The notes below the pieces were generated by a model. It was not told the origin of the DNA. It did no database searches and saw nothing but the letters and a program-made list of their open reading frames with translations. DNA of 64,000 nt, taken from Terfezia claveryi (Eukaryota; Ascomycota; Pezizomycetes; Pezizales; Pezizaceae). Below, in pieces: positions 18,690 to 31,530 of the stretch (position 1 is the stretch's first letter; each line of letters opens with the position of its first letter). Location: positions 1 to 64,000 of the forward strand of contig WHUX01000058.1 of NCBI GenBank assembly GCA_015179025.1, written 5' to 3'. The translations under genes were made by a program, and so were the position numbers.

Positions 18690-19600
18690 CTCTACAAATG
18701 AAGAGGTACCGGAGGAGCTGCTGAGGAGCTGCGATGAGAACGGCGATGACGAGAAGCGGCGGAGGGGGATTGGCTGTCAGTGTCTATAGAAAACCGATAG
18801 CTAGAAGACCGAGGGGGACGGCGGAGCGCACCTTTGGGAAGCGCTACGGAGGAGCGGGGATGAGGAGCTGCGGCGGAGCTGGGGAGGAGCGGCGGAGGGG
18901 GATTGCCTGAGTCATCAGCAGGTCTGTAGAAAACCGATAGAAACCGGAGCAGGACGCACCTTGTAGGAGTGCTGCGGGGGTGAGGAGCTGAGGTGAGCAG
19001 CTGACCCCCAGATCGTCAGCAAAATCGAGCAAAACGTCAGGGGCCAGTGAAGGTGAGGAGTCAACGCCTGAACTAACGCACCTTGCGGAAATACTGCGCA
19101 GATATGAAGTGGAGGCTATGGGCTGCAGGAGTTGCCTTGATCGTCAGCACTGTTTGGGGAAAACCGAGGGATACACACCTTGAGGGGGTGCAACACAGTT
19201 GAGCTGCAGAGTTCAGCGGTCGATGCCTATGCCTGTATCGTCAGCAAACTGAGGGAGGTAAGCAGTCAACGCCTGGATCAACGCACTTTGGGAACTGCTG
19301 CGGAGATCGAAAGTGCGGAGCGGGTTGCCTGGATTGTCAGCAGTGTCTATGAAAGTGCGATGGAATGCCGAGCGGAATGCACCTTGCTGGAGTGCTGTGG
19401 AGGTGATGCGAGAACGTTGCGGAGACCGGAAGCGGAGGTTAGGAGCTGCGGAGGGGTTACTTGGGCGCGAGCAGTGTCTACAGAAACCGAACAGAACGCA
19501 CATTGCGGGAGCTCACGGAAATGCTGCGGAGGTTGGGAGCGGAGAGGAAGAGCTGAGGAGGATCTCGGAGATAGCGCCAAGACAAGATGACTTAGCACAC
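18690..19600. repeat. Degenerate G-rich tandem array, about 97-133-bp units
   Basis: The word GTCAGCAGTGTCTATAGAAA or a variant recurs near 18778, 18911, 19014, 19142, 19239, 19336 and 19468. Each is followed by a CGCACCTTG-type word and GTGCTGCGGAGG-type words. Spacing alternates near 97-103 and 128-133 bp. The array keeps several frames open on both strands (for example 19180-19590), but their peptides do not agree from unit to unit, so coding is unlikely. Confidence 0.7.
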
Positions 19601-19839
19601 AACCTCTTGGAATAAGAGGTTTTGCATTAGTCTCATGCCGTTTTGCATAGCATAACTAACAGCGGATGGACAGATGAATGGCCAATCAAGGACACTTCAC
19701 CTGAATGCGAGCCTGTATGACCGTGCGAACGTACAAGGGCGAATGTATGAGTGCAAGCACGTAGATATGAATGTGTGAATATGAGAGCGTGCGATATGTA
19801 CATCAAGAGACGCAATATGGAGAGCTCTATATAAACGAA

Positions 19840-20075
19840 GGAATAATGCGAATGAGTATCGCTGGTAAGCAGGTATCCATGGCCTAGATGACCTCCATGG
19901 CATCTGTTTGCTGGAGAACCCTGGGTTTCTCAACCATGGGATCGATAGGACCGTATCCCAGTTAGAGTTTGATGGTGCTAGTATGGATGAGTTAGATTTA
20001 AATTCACTCATGGAGTATGCTAAAAAGTGTCTGCGTGGGAGTGGAGTGCCAGGTACCACAAAGTATAGGCGCTAG
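19840..20075 (+). pseudogene. Unrecognised decayed coding fragment
   Basis: The plus strand from about 19872 reads HGLDDLHGICLLENPGFLNH followed by FDGASMDELDLNSLMEYAKK and ends at TAG 20073-20075. The composition and codon pattern are protein-like, there is an upstream stop in the same frame and no start codon. It is likely the 3' end of an old gene or mobile element. Family not recognised. Confidence 0.3.
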
Positions 20076-22378
20076 ACTTCTTATGGTAGTCACTACCACA
20101 TTAGGTATCCAAAATTTTGATTAGGTAAGGACATGTATAGTACTTGTGCAACAGTAACCATACTCTATATCATAGTAAATGCTAAAGCAGGGTGAAGAAA
20201 CTGTATAGAAAAGCACCTGGTGGAGCTTTGCAGAGGAAGCTACGGAAGTATGATTGGACATGGCAAAACAATGGTACATACTGTACATAAGATGTTTGCG
20301 TTGTTGCAGACACTTGCGCAGTCATTCTATCTACCCATACTAGAAAAGCCTCCTGTCACTGTCTGTTCTAGATGGTTACAGGCATTATTGGATTACATGA
20401 CGAGTCCATAATTTCTGCTGCTGGTACTCAATTCCATTAGTATTCACACTGCCTGCTCCAAAATAACCTAGATGAGATTTTTCTCTGTGCATGTGGGGGT
20501 CCCATGGAACCCTACGAACTTCATAATGTAGGGGAATTGAGTCAGAGATTATTTCATTTCCAGGAGATGTAAACACTATACCTAGGTTAGAGGTATTTAG
20601 CCTGGATATGGGAAATCGGGAGTTGAGAAAAGATGATGAGGTCATTCATTGAGGAGGTGAAGCAGGATTAGTGATATTTTACTTGCGTAGGGTGCTTATT
20701 TATACTCTCTCTCACCTCTACCCATATCTGGATATTTGATGTGGGCTGAGGTATGCAGCCATATTCCACAAGGAATATCCCCAAATCCAGTTTGCATATG
20801 GATATTGCAGGGATAATTTACTGGGGCAGGACAGTTGCTTCCGGCGGCATCCTATTGGAAGAAGAACAACAAGACTCTGTGATGCACAAGAAATCACACA
20901 GCGAAAGGAACAGGAAAAGGCACACTGAGATTTCAAACCAACACAAACCTCACCAGCTTATCCGGATGTTTTAATTTGTATTATTGCCATAAGAGCCAGC
21001 ATACTTAATAAATGCGAAGAGCAAGCTGGAGATAGCCCAGTCGGGATGTTGCTGCTCAGTTGATCAGGAAAAGAGATACTAGTTAGGGACCCTCTATATT
21101 CTCATGGCCTCTGTGCGATACGAATCGATAATGCAATACTTCTTGGAAACTTCTTCGATCCACCACCCTGATTATTCCTCCGTCCCACCGTAACCACATG
21201 ACTCTAGTCCGATATGCAGGATGTTGTAGGGTTACCATATTGCCTCATGCCTACTTAATAGTCATGGCGAGACTGACCATTAGAGATCCGCTTTTAGAAG
21301 GACAACCAGACAAGAACTATTCCTTCATACTTATCAACTTCCTACCGAGTCACACCGCCAATACACCCGTTAAAAGTTCAAACCAGGCTAGCACAATTGC
21401 TCGTTAACATCCCCTTAGAAGGCGGGATGTGCGGAAACTGGGGAAACTGGGAAGATGAAGAACGTATTGACTGGGGGTCTGGGAAGCTGATCGGGATTCC
21501 TTTAATACCTCCCTTGACCAGCAACATACACTATAGTCTGGTTGGCATACGCTACTTGGGATATGTGGCCAGAGGCAACACAAGATTTATATTATATGGT
21601 GAGCATCACTGACATAAAATTTTGTTTCTAACTTGCAGGTGACGCTTGGGCAGTCTGACTTCTCAGCTGTAGTGTGTTATTATCCTCTGTTCCCACACGT
21701 AGCCTCAATAATTTAACTACTACCACTCATTTGCAGTTGGAACCGCATCGTCCTAAAGAGCATTGGTCAAATATTGTTCACCATTTTAGTAGTATTTTAG
21801 CGAGCTCCTTGCTATTCAATCATCAAACACCTACAAATTCCTACTGTATAAAGAATAAAGTAGAAGGTATGGATGGGGTCTTTGTTTAGATGGTACTTGT
21901 GCTAGGAAAATTCTCATTTTTTTTTGTTTTTACAAATTCATACCCGTATTTATGCTATCTAACCTATAACGGGGGAGTGTGGCCTCTGGGTTACCCCAGC
22001 AGATTGTCCTATCCCTGAGCCAGGGCCTTTCCCAAGACAAATACCTCTCCGGAGAAGGGCCCCCATGTTTGCCGGGATTGAGGGTAATATGCAAAGTTGA
22101 GGGTAACACGCAGAGTTGGTGGGACTGAGGACGCAGCTGCTGTGCTATGGATAAGGAGGCCCTTTGATTGAGTTTATTTACTGTAGATATACATACCCCA
22201 CCAATGAGAACTGTAAGTCGAAGGCCCTTTATATAAATGATGTAGCTGATACGCAGCTGGGATATGAAGACCCAATTACGTGGTTGACAGGTCGGGGGAA
22301 GGCATGTCCCTTATGTACATAATGTGAACATTAACAGATAACAGCAACATCAACTACATCGATAACAATCATGACATC
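20076..22378. other. Gene-poor stretch; possible solo LTR near its end
   Basis: No gene is recognised from 20076 to about 21970. From 21978 (TGTGGCCTCTGGGTTACCCC) to about 22380 there is a block that begins TGTGG, contains a TATATAAATGATG promoter-like word and ends in an A/C-rich tail with ATCATGACATCCTAAC. That is LTR-like, but no second copy and no target duplication was found. Confidence 0.3.
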
Positions 22379-23035
22379 CTAACCCCTTCCACATGGCTGA
22401 GTAAACAAGCTGGCCAACCCTAGTTCGGATTCCATAGGATTTGGCAGGAGGTATAGTGATTTGGTGCGCATGCAAGTATCGCATTGGGTTGTGGAGGAGC
22501 TGAGAGATGCATCTGCTTCAGGGATTTTAGAGAACATGGAGAAAGGATGCTGCCTATCTCAATGGCCGGTGTGTCTAAGATGCGCTTTCTCCGCGCGTAA
22601 ATGCACTTCTTCTGTTCCCAATTTATACAATTGGTCAGTCTTAAAGAATGGGATCTTCTGACCTTGGAACTCTAGTTTCTTGCTCTGAGGTCCTGTGCTC
22701 ATGGTTCCACCTTTGTTGTCAATGTCGCCACTGATAAGGAAAGCCTGGTACATAGAGTGCATTATAGAGGTTATGCCGTGTGGCCTGATAGAGCCCTTGT
22801 GTGTTGAATATTGTGGTCAAGCACCAGTTTTAACTGGTTGGACATGCGGTTTCGGAATAAGCAGATCGTTGGGATTGTTGGTGGTAGAAACGGTACAGCA
22901 AGAATTCGCCCACCATTCACCTGCAGGCTTGAAGGTGGATGTCCGCATGCCACAATATGCAGTCCACGCATCTTCTCGGTTCCAGATGCAGTACTCGTGC
23001 TGTCCATACTGGTTCGTGGGTTTGTGTCAATAATG
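22379..23035 (-). pseudogene. Unrecognised pseudogene with two TGA stops in an otherwise open frame
   Basis: One minus-strand frame runs from about 23035 to a TAG at 22379-22381. It reads YCIWNREDAWTAYCGMRTST, ISGDIDNKGGTMSTGPQSKK, GTEEVHLRAEKAHLRHTGH and TQCDTCMRTKSLYLLPNPME. It is interrupted only by TGA codons where CGA would be expected, plus one in the far upstream part. The rest of the frame is well conserved as protein, so this was a real gene or transposon protein lost by C-to-T change. CxxC pairs (CDTC and YC…CC) might have bound zinc. Family not recognised. Confidence 0.4.
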
Positions 23036-23790
23036 TGTTCCCACCATGTAAGTAGAAGGCATTCCTATATAACTAATCTAGCTAATAGTTGTACCATCAT
23101 TCAGCCTGTGTTAAAAACCGACTACATCACAATCATCATTTGCCTGAAAAACATGTACATAGTTTTGCTGTGCTACTCGAGAATCCCGTCCCGCTTGTGA
23201 GCCACGTGTACTTGTAGTAGGGCCCCGTCTTCAGAGTAAATATTCCCCTGTTAAATGCCACGGAGGGGGAAAGATCTGCAAATAAATATCTAAAATAGTT
23301 GAGTGTTATATATAACTCGAGCGGTCTGTATAGGTGTGAAGAAGCTTGAAAATCAGCACAGCCTGACATCTGAAGCATAATCAAATCATGTACATTTATG
23401 TATACCACTGGTATTACCAGCAAAGATATGCCCGTGCAGCCGTCAGCCCAGGTAGACGACGTCAATGTCAACTCATAATTACCGCTCCCACCGCAACTAA
23501 ACGACCCACCTCAATGCCCTGCCTAGTCCTCTCCGTGGGACCGCATCCTTGGGCTTTGGAATTTAGGATATTGTGATTGATGATACTTATTCTGGGGCTT
23601 TGTGAATACAGTAGGTTGGGGTTTGACATTTGAAGTAGCTCAGTCCTCTAGTCTGGCGGCACTCAGTCCTCCTGATAAGAGGTAGCTTGGCATCTTGTGC
23701 CTGTCGTCATCGAGATACCTTCTCTCGATACCGGTGTCTCCATCAGCCAAACCCCTACTAGGATATCTTGCCAGATATTTATAAATACCA
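23036..23790. other. Intergenic sequence upstream of MED19
   Basis: No gene is recognised. There is a CTCTCGATACCGGTG stretch and short open frames without protein-like features. This region should hold the MED19 promoter; no clear TATA box is seen. Confidence 0.3.
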
Positions 23791-24958
23791 ATGGAAGTAA
23801 TGTTACGAGGTTACGAGGATCGGAATGCTGTGGGTCCGGAGTGGGTAAGGAATAATGGAAGGAGAGGGGCTAGCGTAAAATGGAGCCGCAGTTTTGACGA
23901 AGATAATTATGAAGTGGCAAAAGCAGACATACCTCCAGTTACCGACCAAACAACAGAAGAGATTTTGGAACAAACAAATGTCCACCCTTTGCCCTTGCTG
24001 TGCCAACAAAGTGAGTATCCTTCTTTACCCAAATATATTGCAGACATGCATGTGGATGCATGAAGGGAAATGTTAACATTAGACTCTAGGATATGTAACA
24101 TTATTTCCCCGACCAATAACAAGCATCTTCCCGATGTACAGCCTCACTAGTATCGCAGAGTCGGTCGCACGACAGGACCCTGCGGCGGGTGAGAGAAGAA
24201 CACTAAGGAAATCATATAAGGGAAAAATAATTGGTCTCGCTGGAAAGCCAGAGATACCTAAGGAGGCTCCATCACCCGCAGAAGGGGAACTTGGACTCGA
24301 GGGAGCTGCTCCACCTCCAATTAACCAAAGTATGAGTTTACTAGAGATGATGGAATGGCCGGAAGAGGAGTGGAGAGCACAAAAAGTCACAGGGAAGGAT
24401 CTGCACGCGCCGTTACCGCAAGATGCACTGAAGCGGGCCCTGGAAATGGCAGTGGGGCAGATACCTAGGGTACTATCAAACTCCCTTATTGCTTCATGAC
24501 CTTTCAAAGTATTTAAATTTAACATTAATGTCGTAAGGATATATACATTTGATTGTTTGAGTTTTAGCGGGAATTCTGAGTTTCGAATATGATGAGTAGC
24601 TGACATGTCATACGGTACCTACTAGTTCGACCAGTCAAGCTTGGGCCTTGATAGTAATAAGGCATCTTCAACAGATAAAAAATCTACATCATCTACCCAA
24701 TCACCATCTGCATTCAATGCAACTCCTGTACAACAGCACCATGGGGCAACACCTTGGGGGGATGGGCTGCACGCTTCGGTAAGCTCAGAAGTTCTGGATG
24801 ATAGACCGCATGGGACTAGGGGAATCAAGAGGCAGTATGATGATAATAGCTTTGAAGGCTATGGCGACGGATATGAGGATAATGAATGGGAGGAAGGGGT
24901 TGGAGGTGGAGAAGGAAATAGGAGGAAAAAGAAAAAGAATAGGAAGGTCCATAATTGA
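23791..24958 (+). CDS. MED19: Mediator complex subunit 19 (Rox3 family), three exons
   Basis: Exon 1 is 23791-24010 and exon 2 is 24090-24469. Exon 3 is 24626-24958, and both introns are GT..AG (79 and 156 nt). The joined protein has the Rox3/Med19 pattern. It contains YSLTSIAESVARQDPAAGER then LRKSYKGKI. It continues MSLLEMMEWPEEEWRAQKV then GKDL and ALEMAVGQIPR, joined by splicing to FDQSSLGLD (the W/F-D-x-S-x-LG end of the domain). The C-terminus has KRQYDDNSFEGYGDGYEDNE and a basic KKKKNRK tail, as in fungal homologues. Med19 sits in the Mediator head/middle and links activators to RNA polymerase II. All three exons are intact and in phase, so this is the best-supported housekeeping gene of the window. 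The ATG is the first in the exon; a start at 23800 is also possible. Confidence 0.85.
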
Positions 24959-26967
24959 AGATTTTATTATGCGGTTGGGAGAATGAGTGACGGATGATTG
25001 GTGTCTTTCTTTGATGGATGATTGAGGTGATGATTGTGACCTACTTGTGGTGAAGTGAGTTAGGAACCCCTGGGCCTGAGATATGGTGTAGGTCTATTGT
25101 ATATTATGGGGCTAGACAATCTGCGTGGTTGTATCGTGGTACTAGGTACCGATGGTAGGGGTGTATCATACTGCTAACTGCCAACCTTTTATTTTGAATA
25201 AAGTCAATCACAAGCTCGCCAGCTATATCATACAAGTACTCGCTGACCATATCATACAATAGTCTTAGGATATCATGTCAGGGGCTGCAAACAACTTTTT
25301 CCTAGGATGTAATTCTTGCATATGTGCAGCGCAGCAGCCACCACATCATGATTGCGGTTCAAGGGATCCAAGAGTGTGATTACGAATTACTTGCTTCTGG
25401 AATTGATACCTGTTATATTTCCAGTTACCTTACAGTGCTTAAGTAGCAACGTACATCCGGCCGAATTATTCCATAATATTGTTCTCCAATAATATTAAGT
25501 GTCTTTTCCTGACCTCCATGAGGAATTGCACAATGCATATTAGAGATCACACCAAAGAGTTTCCAGTCATAAAGCTCTCAAAGCTCTCTTCAAGCATCAT
25601 CTCTACAACAAAGATTCTCATCTTCATCCAAATAAAACTTCTGCAAAACTCGAAAGCGAGCTTTCTCTTCATTTCTGCTCGGTTTAGGACCATTGCCTGA
25701 AGCTTGAGCCGCTAAAAGTCATCCTTATATTGATCATATCGAGTATCATTCAAATTCGCAAGCGATGTGGAGTACCACGTAGGTACTGATGAAAGGCTTC
25801 TTGTATTCCACTGGTAAAAGGCTCCATGGGTCGCAGCCAAAATGAATGGTAGAGTAGTAAGGTGCAGTAGTAACGTAGAAAGGAAATAAACCGGTAGAAT
25901 ACCAAGGGCAGGTATTGTACTGTATTGATATTGAGGAATAAATAAATCTCTCAATAGCGGATCCCAGCTGGGCCTTTAATGCTCAGCATCGACAAATTGC
26001 CCACCCCAGATCAATATCTTATGTCGGACCTATTATCTCACATCAGATTTATTTACCGCATTCAGTGATTAAATTAATTGCCTGCGAGGGGCATAGTAGG
26101 TATGCTGCCCGCAAGCGGCCCAGAACATATATTAAGTACTTCTGAACATCACAGCTATCATAACTCCGACATCACTGCTATATTTACGCTCATAGTTCTA
26201 ATAACAGGCTCTTAGAAGTTATTTCGATTTATCCACTTTCCGAAAATATGTCCGATATCTTGGTGGCTTCAGCGCCAGATGCCGTCCTAACTATAGCTCA
26301 GTTCTGCTGAAAATTCAAATCGAGCATGCTGTGATGAGGACAATACTTGGAGTATAAGACCTTATACTTTCCAGACTCCCAAATGCCCCATGATATAACT
26401 CATAGACAATCAAACAAAAATGCGATACATCAACAAATTATGGACTAGTTGGAGGAACTTATCTACAAAGCCAGGCCTATTTCCGACCGTTTAGCTGAAC
26501 GATAATCAGGTCTATACTTCAACCCCATAGCCAAATGGTCATAAAATTCCAATAATAATTAGAGGATACTGTTAGATATTACGGAAATTGTACAATTAAG
26601 AGTATCTACTCTACTCAATCCACGCTCCTTGGCCTATTTACTATCAAGAGAAGACAGCGGCCCAGTTTTGGATGTCATGTGAGACTAGGGACTTCCGATG
26701 TGGTAATAGAATATGATGCAGTCAATTAGCTAACTTGTGTGGCGCTCTGCGGACAGCTTTTAGAAAATGACGTTATGAATTGAATTCGAATGAGCTTGCA
26801 CATATGCCCAGGGGAACTTCGAATTATGTATAAGTTAGAGAAGACTGCTAATTTCCTCTAAGAATCTCTTCCTCGGTTGCTTGAATATTAATTACATGAA
26901 ATAATGTGACATTACATTCCGCCCCGTCAGCCACATAAACTGAGTGTGGCATATATTGCGTGATACC
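24959..26967. other. Intergenic sequence
   Basis: No gene is recognised. A fragment of the dispersed repeat lies at 26070-26135. Otherwise unique AT-rich sequence with several TAAT-rich runs. Confidence 0.4.
26070..26135. repeat. Dispersed repeat family, copy 2 (fragment)
   Basis: ATTAATTGCCTGCGAGGGGC...GGTATGCTGCCCGCAAGCGG CCCAGAACATAT parallels 4938-5002 with mostly C/T and G/A differences. Only the 5' part of the family is present. Confidence 0.55.
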
Positions 26968-27439
26968 CTAACAAGCGAAGTTCTCGGCATAGGTCACTAG
27001 GGTACCTGGGTGAGGGGGAACATATCCTTGGGGGACCATGTAGCGCGTATCACCAGGTCCACTGGGCTCACCGCCTTGAGAGTGTGGAAGCGATATTGGA
27101 GGTTGGGGCATAGGTTGCGGCTGTTGCTGCTGTTGCCCCTGAGGCTGTTGTATCTGGGGAGACAGTTGTCGTGGCCCCGTGGGCTTGGATGCGAGCGGGG
27201 CAACAGGGTTACATTTCTTCGAAGGGGCGTCTTTTGGCTACAAATCAATTAGCATGAGAGAATCTTTAAAATTATATTGATAAGAATCCGAATTAGGTAC
27301 ATACCTTCCCTTTCCTAAACTTCGCAAACAATTTCTTGGTCTTTTCTTTGAAACTATACTTCCCCATACCGTGCTTCGATTGGTACGCTTGCTGGGCCCC
27401 AATATATTTGCCTCCTGAATCTTGCTGCTGTCCATACAT
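26968..27439 (-). CDS. Small Gln/Pro-rich protein, two exons
   Basis: Exon 1 runs from ATG 27439 to 27305 and ends FAKFRKGK. The intron is 27304-27238 (67 nt, GTATGT..TTGTAG), and exon 2 runs from 27237 to the TAG at 26968-26970. The phases fit and give 134 residues. The N-terminal part is basic and amphipathic (GKYSFKEKTKKLFAKFRKGK). The centre is Gln/Pro-rich (QIQQPQGQQQQQPQPMPQPP), and the C-terminus carries GDTRYMVPQGYVPPHPG. The frame is also open upstream without a start, so a longer N-terminus by splicing is possible. No known domain; perhaps a membrane- or RNA-associated low-complexity protein. Confidence 0.5.
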
Positions 27440-27699
27440 GCCCTGCTGTTGTATAGGAGAGAAAAGCCGTTTATTGCGGAGCTGGACTTTCTTAGTAGCC
27501 TTGTTGTGTGGTGTTGGAAGGTTTGCGGTGTTTGATAATCTCAGTGCGTGATAGAGGTGACAATTTTCTCTGGGCTAAGAGAGAAGGCTCACGCTCAAGA
27601 TCTTCTGGCATGGGCCCAGTTCTGACTCGACTAGCCTGTACCTTCACGCAAGTCTGCTTGTATTTAATCGAGACTGTGGCTAACTCCCAGAGTTAGTAG

Positions 27700-29662
27700 C
27701 TTTTTTGGCCAAAAACCATTTGGGTCTATGACTTCACAGACTAGTTATTAGGGCAAGGCGAACAGTTCTTTTTTCTTTAAAAAAACCTTCAGTACTCATA
27801 TGCGGTCCCAGTAAGGAGATCATGATGAGCCACCCAGTGGAGCAAGGCAAACAGTGTCTGTTCCTCAAACATCAACACCGGTACCTCAGAGTCTAGTTTG
27901 TGGAGGATATATGAAATCCTATACAAGGCAATTTTATATCAATAAATTGTGGATGAGTTTGGCATCTTTCCTATTATAGTGAAATTATCTGACGTACCTA
28001 TACCAGAACGAACTCAAGGATGCAGCAAAAGGTGTACGCAGGAACCCCCCCAAAAAACCCTCCTTAGTATCACCATCTCATTCAAACTGACCCCAATGAT
28101 CTTCCGTCGAACTCGCAACTTTGCCTTTTGGAAATCTTTACAGCACTCAATCGGAGTTACAAAATTAGTGCATTCTGTCCTTATTCCTTACATGAAGTAG
28201 GTGTGTGAATCCGGAAAAGATAAAGATGCGAATCCACGCTTTGATTCATGAGATTTGGAAACAGTAATCTGGTAAATGATGCCTGGTGGCGCCAATCATG
28301 CATATACCGGTTGGTATCTGGGCTATTGATCTGTGCCTTCTCCCGCTGATATGTATCACAATGTTTCCCGTATCCAAGGTGTCATTGTGGTAGCTCTAGA
28401 GGAAAGTGGTACGAGTGTGGTAACAAGAAGTTTATAAAGAGTTAGAGAGGGGGGTTTGAAGTGTTGTGGTTCGAAACTTCTGGCATTTATAATGTACGAG
28501 AACTCCATGTTAACTCCACCAATGGCATGATAAAGATGAGATCACGCACAGTCTATGTAGTTACTACCACTGTTCGGAGCGTCTAGGGAGATCACCGCGG
28601 GGGCCAGAACGTAATGCCCCACGGCCCGGTTTTGCCTCGACAACTTCTGCCTCACCCACTAGTCTAACTTGATTCTTACCACGGCAACACTACCAAGGTC
28701 ATTTGGAATCATCCTCACCTGAATTTCCTGCTGCCTCCCCCACCTCCCATCCCCACCGGTTCCGTCCCTATTTCTATTCGCAACCCGACCATCCTCAACT
28801 CCTTCCTCGTTACCCTCAACTCCCGCTGATCGTTTGTTGAAATATCTTCTTGTCTCAATGACCATAAGAAGGCTTGGGCGGGACGTCGGACAGGTATTTG
28901 TTGGGGATATCTCCACCAAAGAAGGTCCACATGGTGTGTAAATAGCTCTAAAGCTTGTGGAATCAAAATATATATTCCGGTTTGTGCTACGCTCTTGACA
29001 GATATTGAACGCTTTATTCCAAACTCCTTAGGGAGGGTGGTCCCGAAATTTACTTATTAACCTTCCTCAGGTTCTGCTATATGATGGACTTGAGAAAGTT
29101 CCCTTCCACACATATATCTATTGAATGTAACTGGGTACTTCATTTGGACTTTCTTTGACTACATATTGTCTACCTAAAGACTTCCAATACCAGCTGAAAT
29201 AAAGAACTTCAACCACTTATAGCCCTTCTAACCCTGTTCTCAGAATATACTCCTTACAAAACAACTCCTCTATCCAACCATATATTTCCTTAAAATAGGT
29301 TCAGTAGCAATTTATATACTGGGGAGATATCCTACTAGTATGACATACTGAGCTCATTTGGCTTAGAAACGATTAAATAATATTAGTGGATAGGTAGTTA
29401 GCTATTATTATACTCTTGCATCCTTGTACAGGAATTGCTAAATATCCAAAATCAAAACAAAAATGTGTAATCTGTATCATTAAATACTAACTACTCAAAA
29501 TAAGGCAAGACTATCTATTTTGGCCAAGTAATTTATACTCAAGCTGTATAAATTAATATTTATAAGGTGGAGGCTTTTAATAACATCTAATAGGCTAGAG
29601 GAGACCTTTTCCCCTAATATCCACTGTCTAGAAATCTTTAGATCACTCTACTTCCGCATTGG
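27700..29662. other. Intergenic sequence up to retrotransposon A
   Basis: No gene is recognised. Open stretches at 28659-28966 (minus) have a Gly/Arg-rich composition without a family match. The last bases before 29663 (ATTGG at 29658-29662) are the left target duplication of element A. Confidence 0.4.
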
Positions 29663-29756
29663 TGTAGAGGTATCTTGGCAAGCTTAGCATAAGTATATAG
29701 AGCGGACGGGGAAGTTAAAGGAGAGGGGCAATAATGTATGAACACAGATTATTACA
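29663..29756 (+). repeat. Left LTR of element A
   Basis: The 94-bp sequence starts TGTAGAGG and ends ATTACA. It differs from the right LTR at four positions, all transitions, about 4 percent. The left copy has the A or T version in each case. Confidence 0.88.
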
Positions 29757-29913
29757 TGGTAGCAATACCTATATTGTTCACTCTATATAAGTTACCAATA
29801 GGTTTTTGTGAACACTGTAGATGCAGTGGATAGAAAGGCAATAGAGGAGCCTAGACCCATCAAGCAAGACATCCACCTCTAGGAGCTCTACTATGAGTTA
29901 CATCTAGGATGAC

Positions 29914-31530
29914 ATGGACCCATGGAGGGACTCCAAGTCATTGGCACCTCCGGTTACATCGAGGAGTCATCCAGGATATTTATTCAATAAAGGGTCATTT
30001 GATATACCATATGCTGACCGTACACTACAGTTCTATGAGTGGAGGTAAAGGGTAATCAACAAAGGAACCCAGATATCAGTATCAGCAGCAGCAAAGTTAG
30101 CCGCTACAGTATAAGAAGACTACTATCAACAACTCCTATCTGAAGCCAGTTAGGGGTTGGAAGGGTGGAAAAAGAAGGCTGAGGAAATGGATACAGAGAT
30201 ATAGAAGAAAGAAGACTACTACCAACACCTGGTAGCCAAGGCAAGCCTTGAGTATAGGCAATGGAAGGAAAAAGCTCAGAGATTTGAAGTAAATGAGCAA
30301 GGACTAGGGATAGCCTAGAAGTAATGGAGCACTGCAAGTGAGGAACTGAAAAGTGAACTGAGGGCTAAGGAAGAAGAGATACTACGCCTCAGAGTGGAAT
30401 TAGCAAAGGAGGGAGGAATACTAAGGGAAGAAAGATGGAACAAGGAGAGAGGGTGGGGAGAGGGTGAGAGAAAGGACAAGGAGAGAGAGTGGGGAAAGGA
30501 TGAGAGAAGGGATAAGGAGAGAGAGTGGAAAGAGGGTGAAAGGAGTAGTAAGCATGGATGGTTTACGTTCAAGAACTTGGTAGGATTACCACAGTATAAT
30601 AGGCAACATGATACTGAGAGGGTGATAACTTTTATATATGTACTGGAACGAGCCTTTGGGCTTCGAGCTTTAGAGACAGAAACGACAAGGTCAATAAGAG
30701 CATGGGAGGACTATGTAATACAACGCTTGACTGGGAAAGCTACGAAGTGGGTATAGCTAACTTAGCTATCCTCGGACAGGATTGAATGGGAAGACTTCAA
30801 GCAAAGGCTAACTCAAGAATACATTCCAACAGATTACCTCAACAAACTGAAGATGGCATTCGCAAATCTAGCCTGGGACCCGAAGAAACCCCTAACAGCC
30901 TTCAATGAGACATTCAGATTAATAAGATTGTGGCTACAGATAGTAAAGAAGGAAAGAATAAATGATGAACTTGACACAACCATCTATGACAGCTATATTA
31001 TGAAGATCAAATATGCAGCAATGAAAGAGAAGAATAGTAGACCCGCATGCTTGGTCTATGGGGCATATGTGTAGTGGGCGGCATTACAGGAGGGAAAACG
31101 CAGACCTACCCTCATACAGGCCATAGCATTCTGCAGCAAAATGGACGATATTCACAACCATCATACAAGCATTACTATTGAAGGGCTCAATAATATAAGT
31201 TCAAGTCTACCTACTGGTATAACACTAGCACGCCCCCTTACTACTTCAGAAGGTGGTGATGCTATAGACATCTATGCTATAAATACAAATCGAGGAAGGT
31301 ATGGGGGAGGGCGAGGGAGAGGTAAGTGGAAAGGAGTGTCGGGTAGGGGAAGTCCCAAAAGAGAAAGTGGTACGGTAGAAGGCAACAAAGGGAAAACCAA
31401 GGAGAAGGACAAGGTGGTAATGCCCATAGTAAAAAACTCAAGCTCCACGATGAAGAACTAGATGGAAGGGTGCTTTCACTGCCATAGTCCTGGCCATGTT
31501 AAGAAGGACTGCCTAGGGCATAAGAAACTC
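29914..31530 (+). pseudogene. Element A gag
   Basis: The frame starts at ATG 29914 (MDPWRDSKSLAPP) and runs with about ten stops to 31530. A charged coiled-coil region lies at 30250-30550 (ERKDKEREWGKDERRDKERE). It is followed by a gag capsid-like region with YNRQHDTERVITFIYVLERA and WEDFKQRLTQEYIPTDYLN (30590-31070). An RG-rich stretch (GRYGGGRGRGKWKG) comes next, then the CCHC zinc knuckle CFHCHSPGHVKKDC near 31470. Most stops are TAG at positions where Trp or Gln would fit. Non-functional. Confidence 0.75.
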
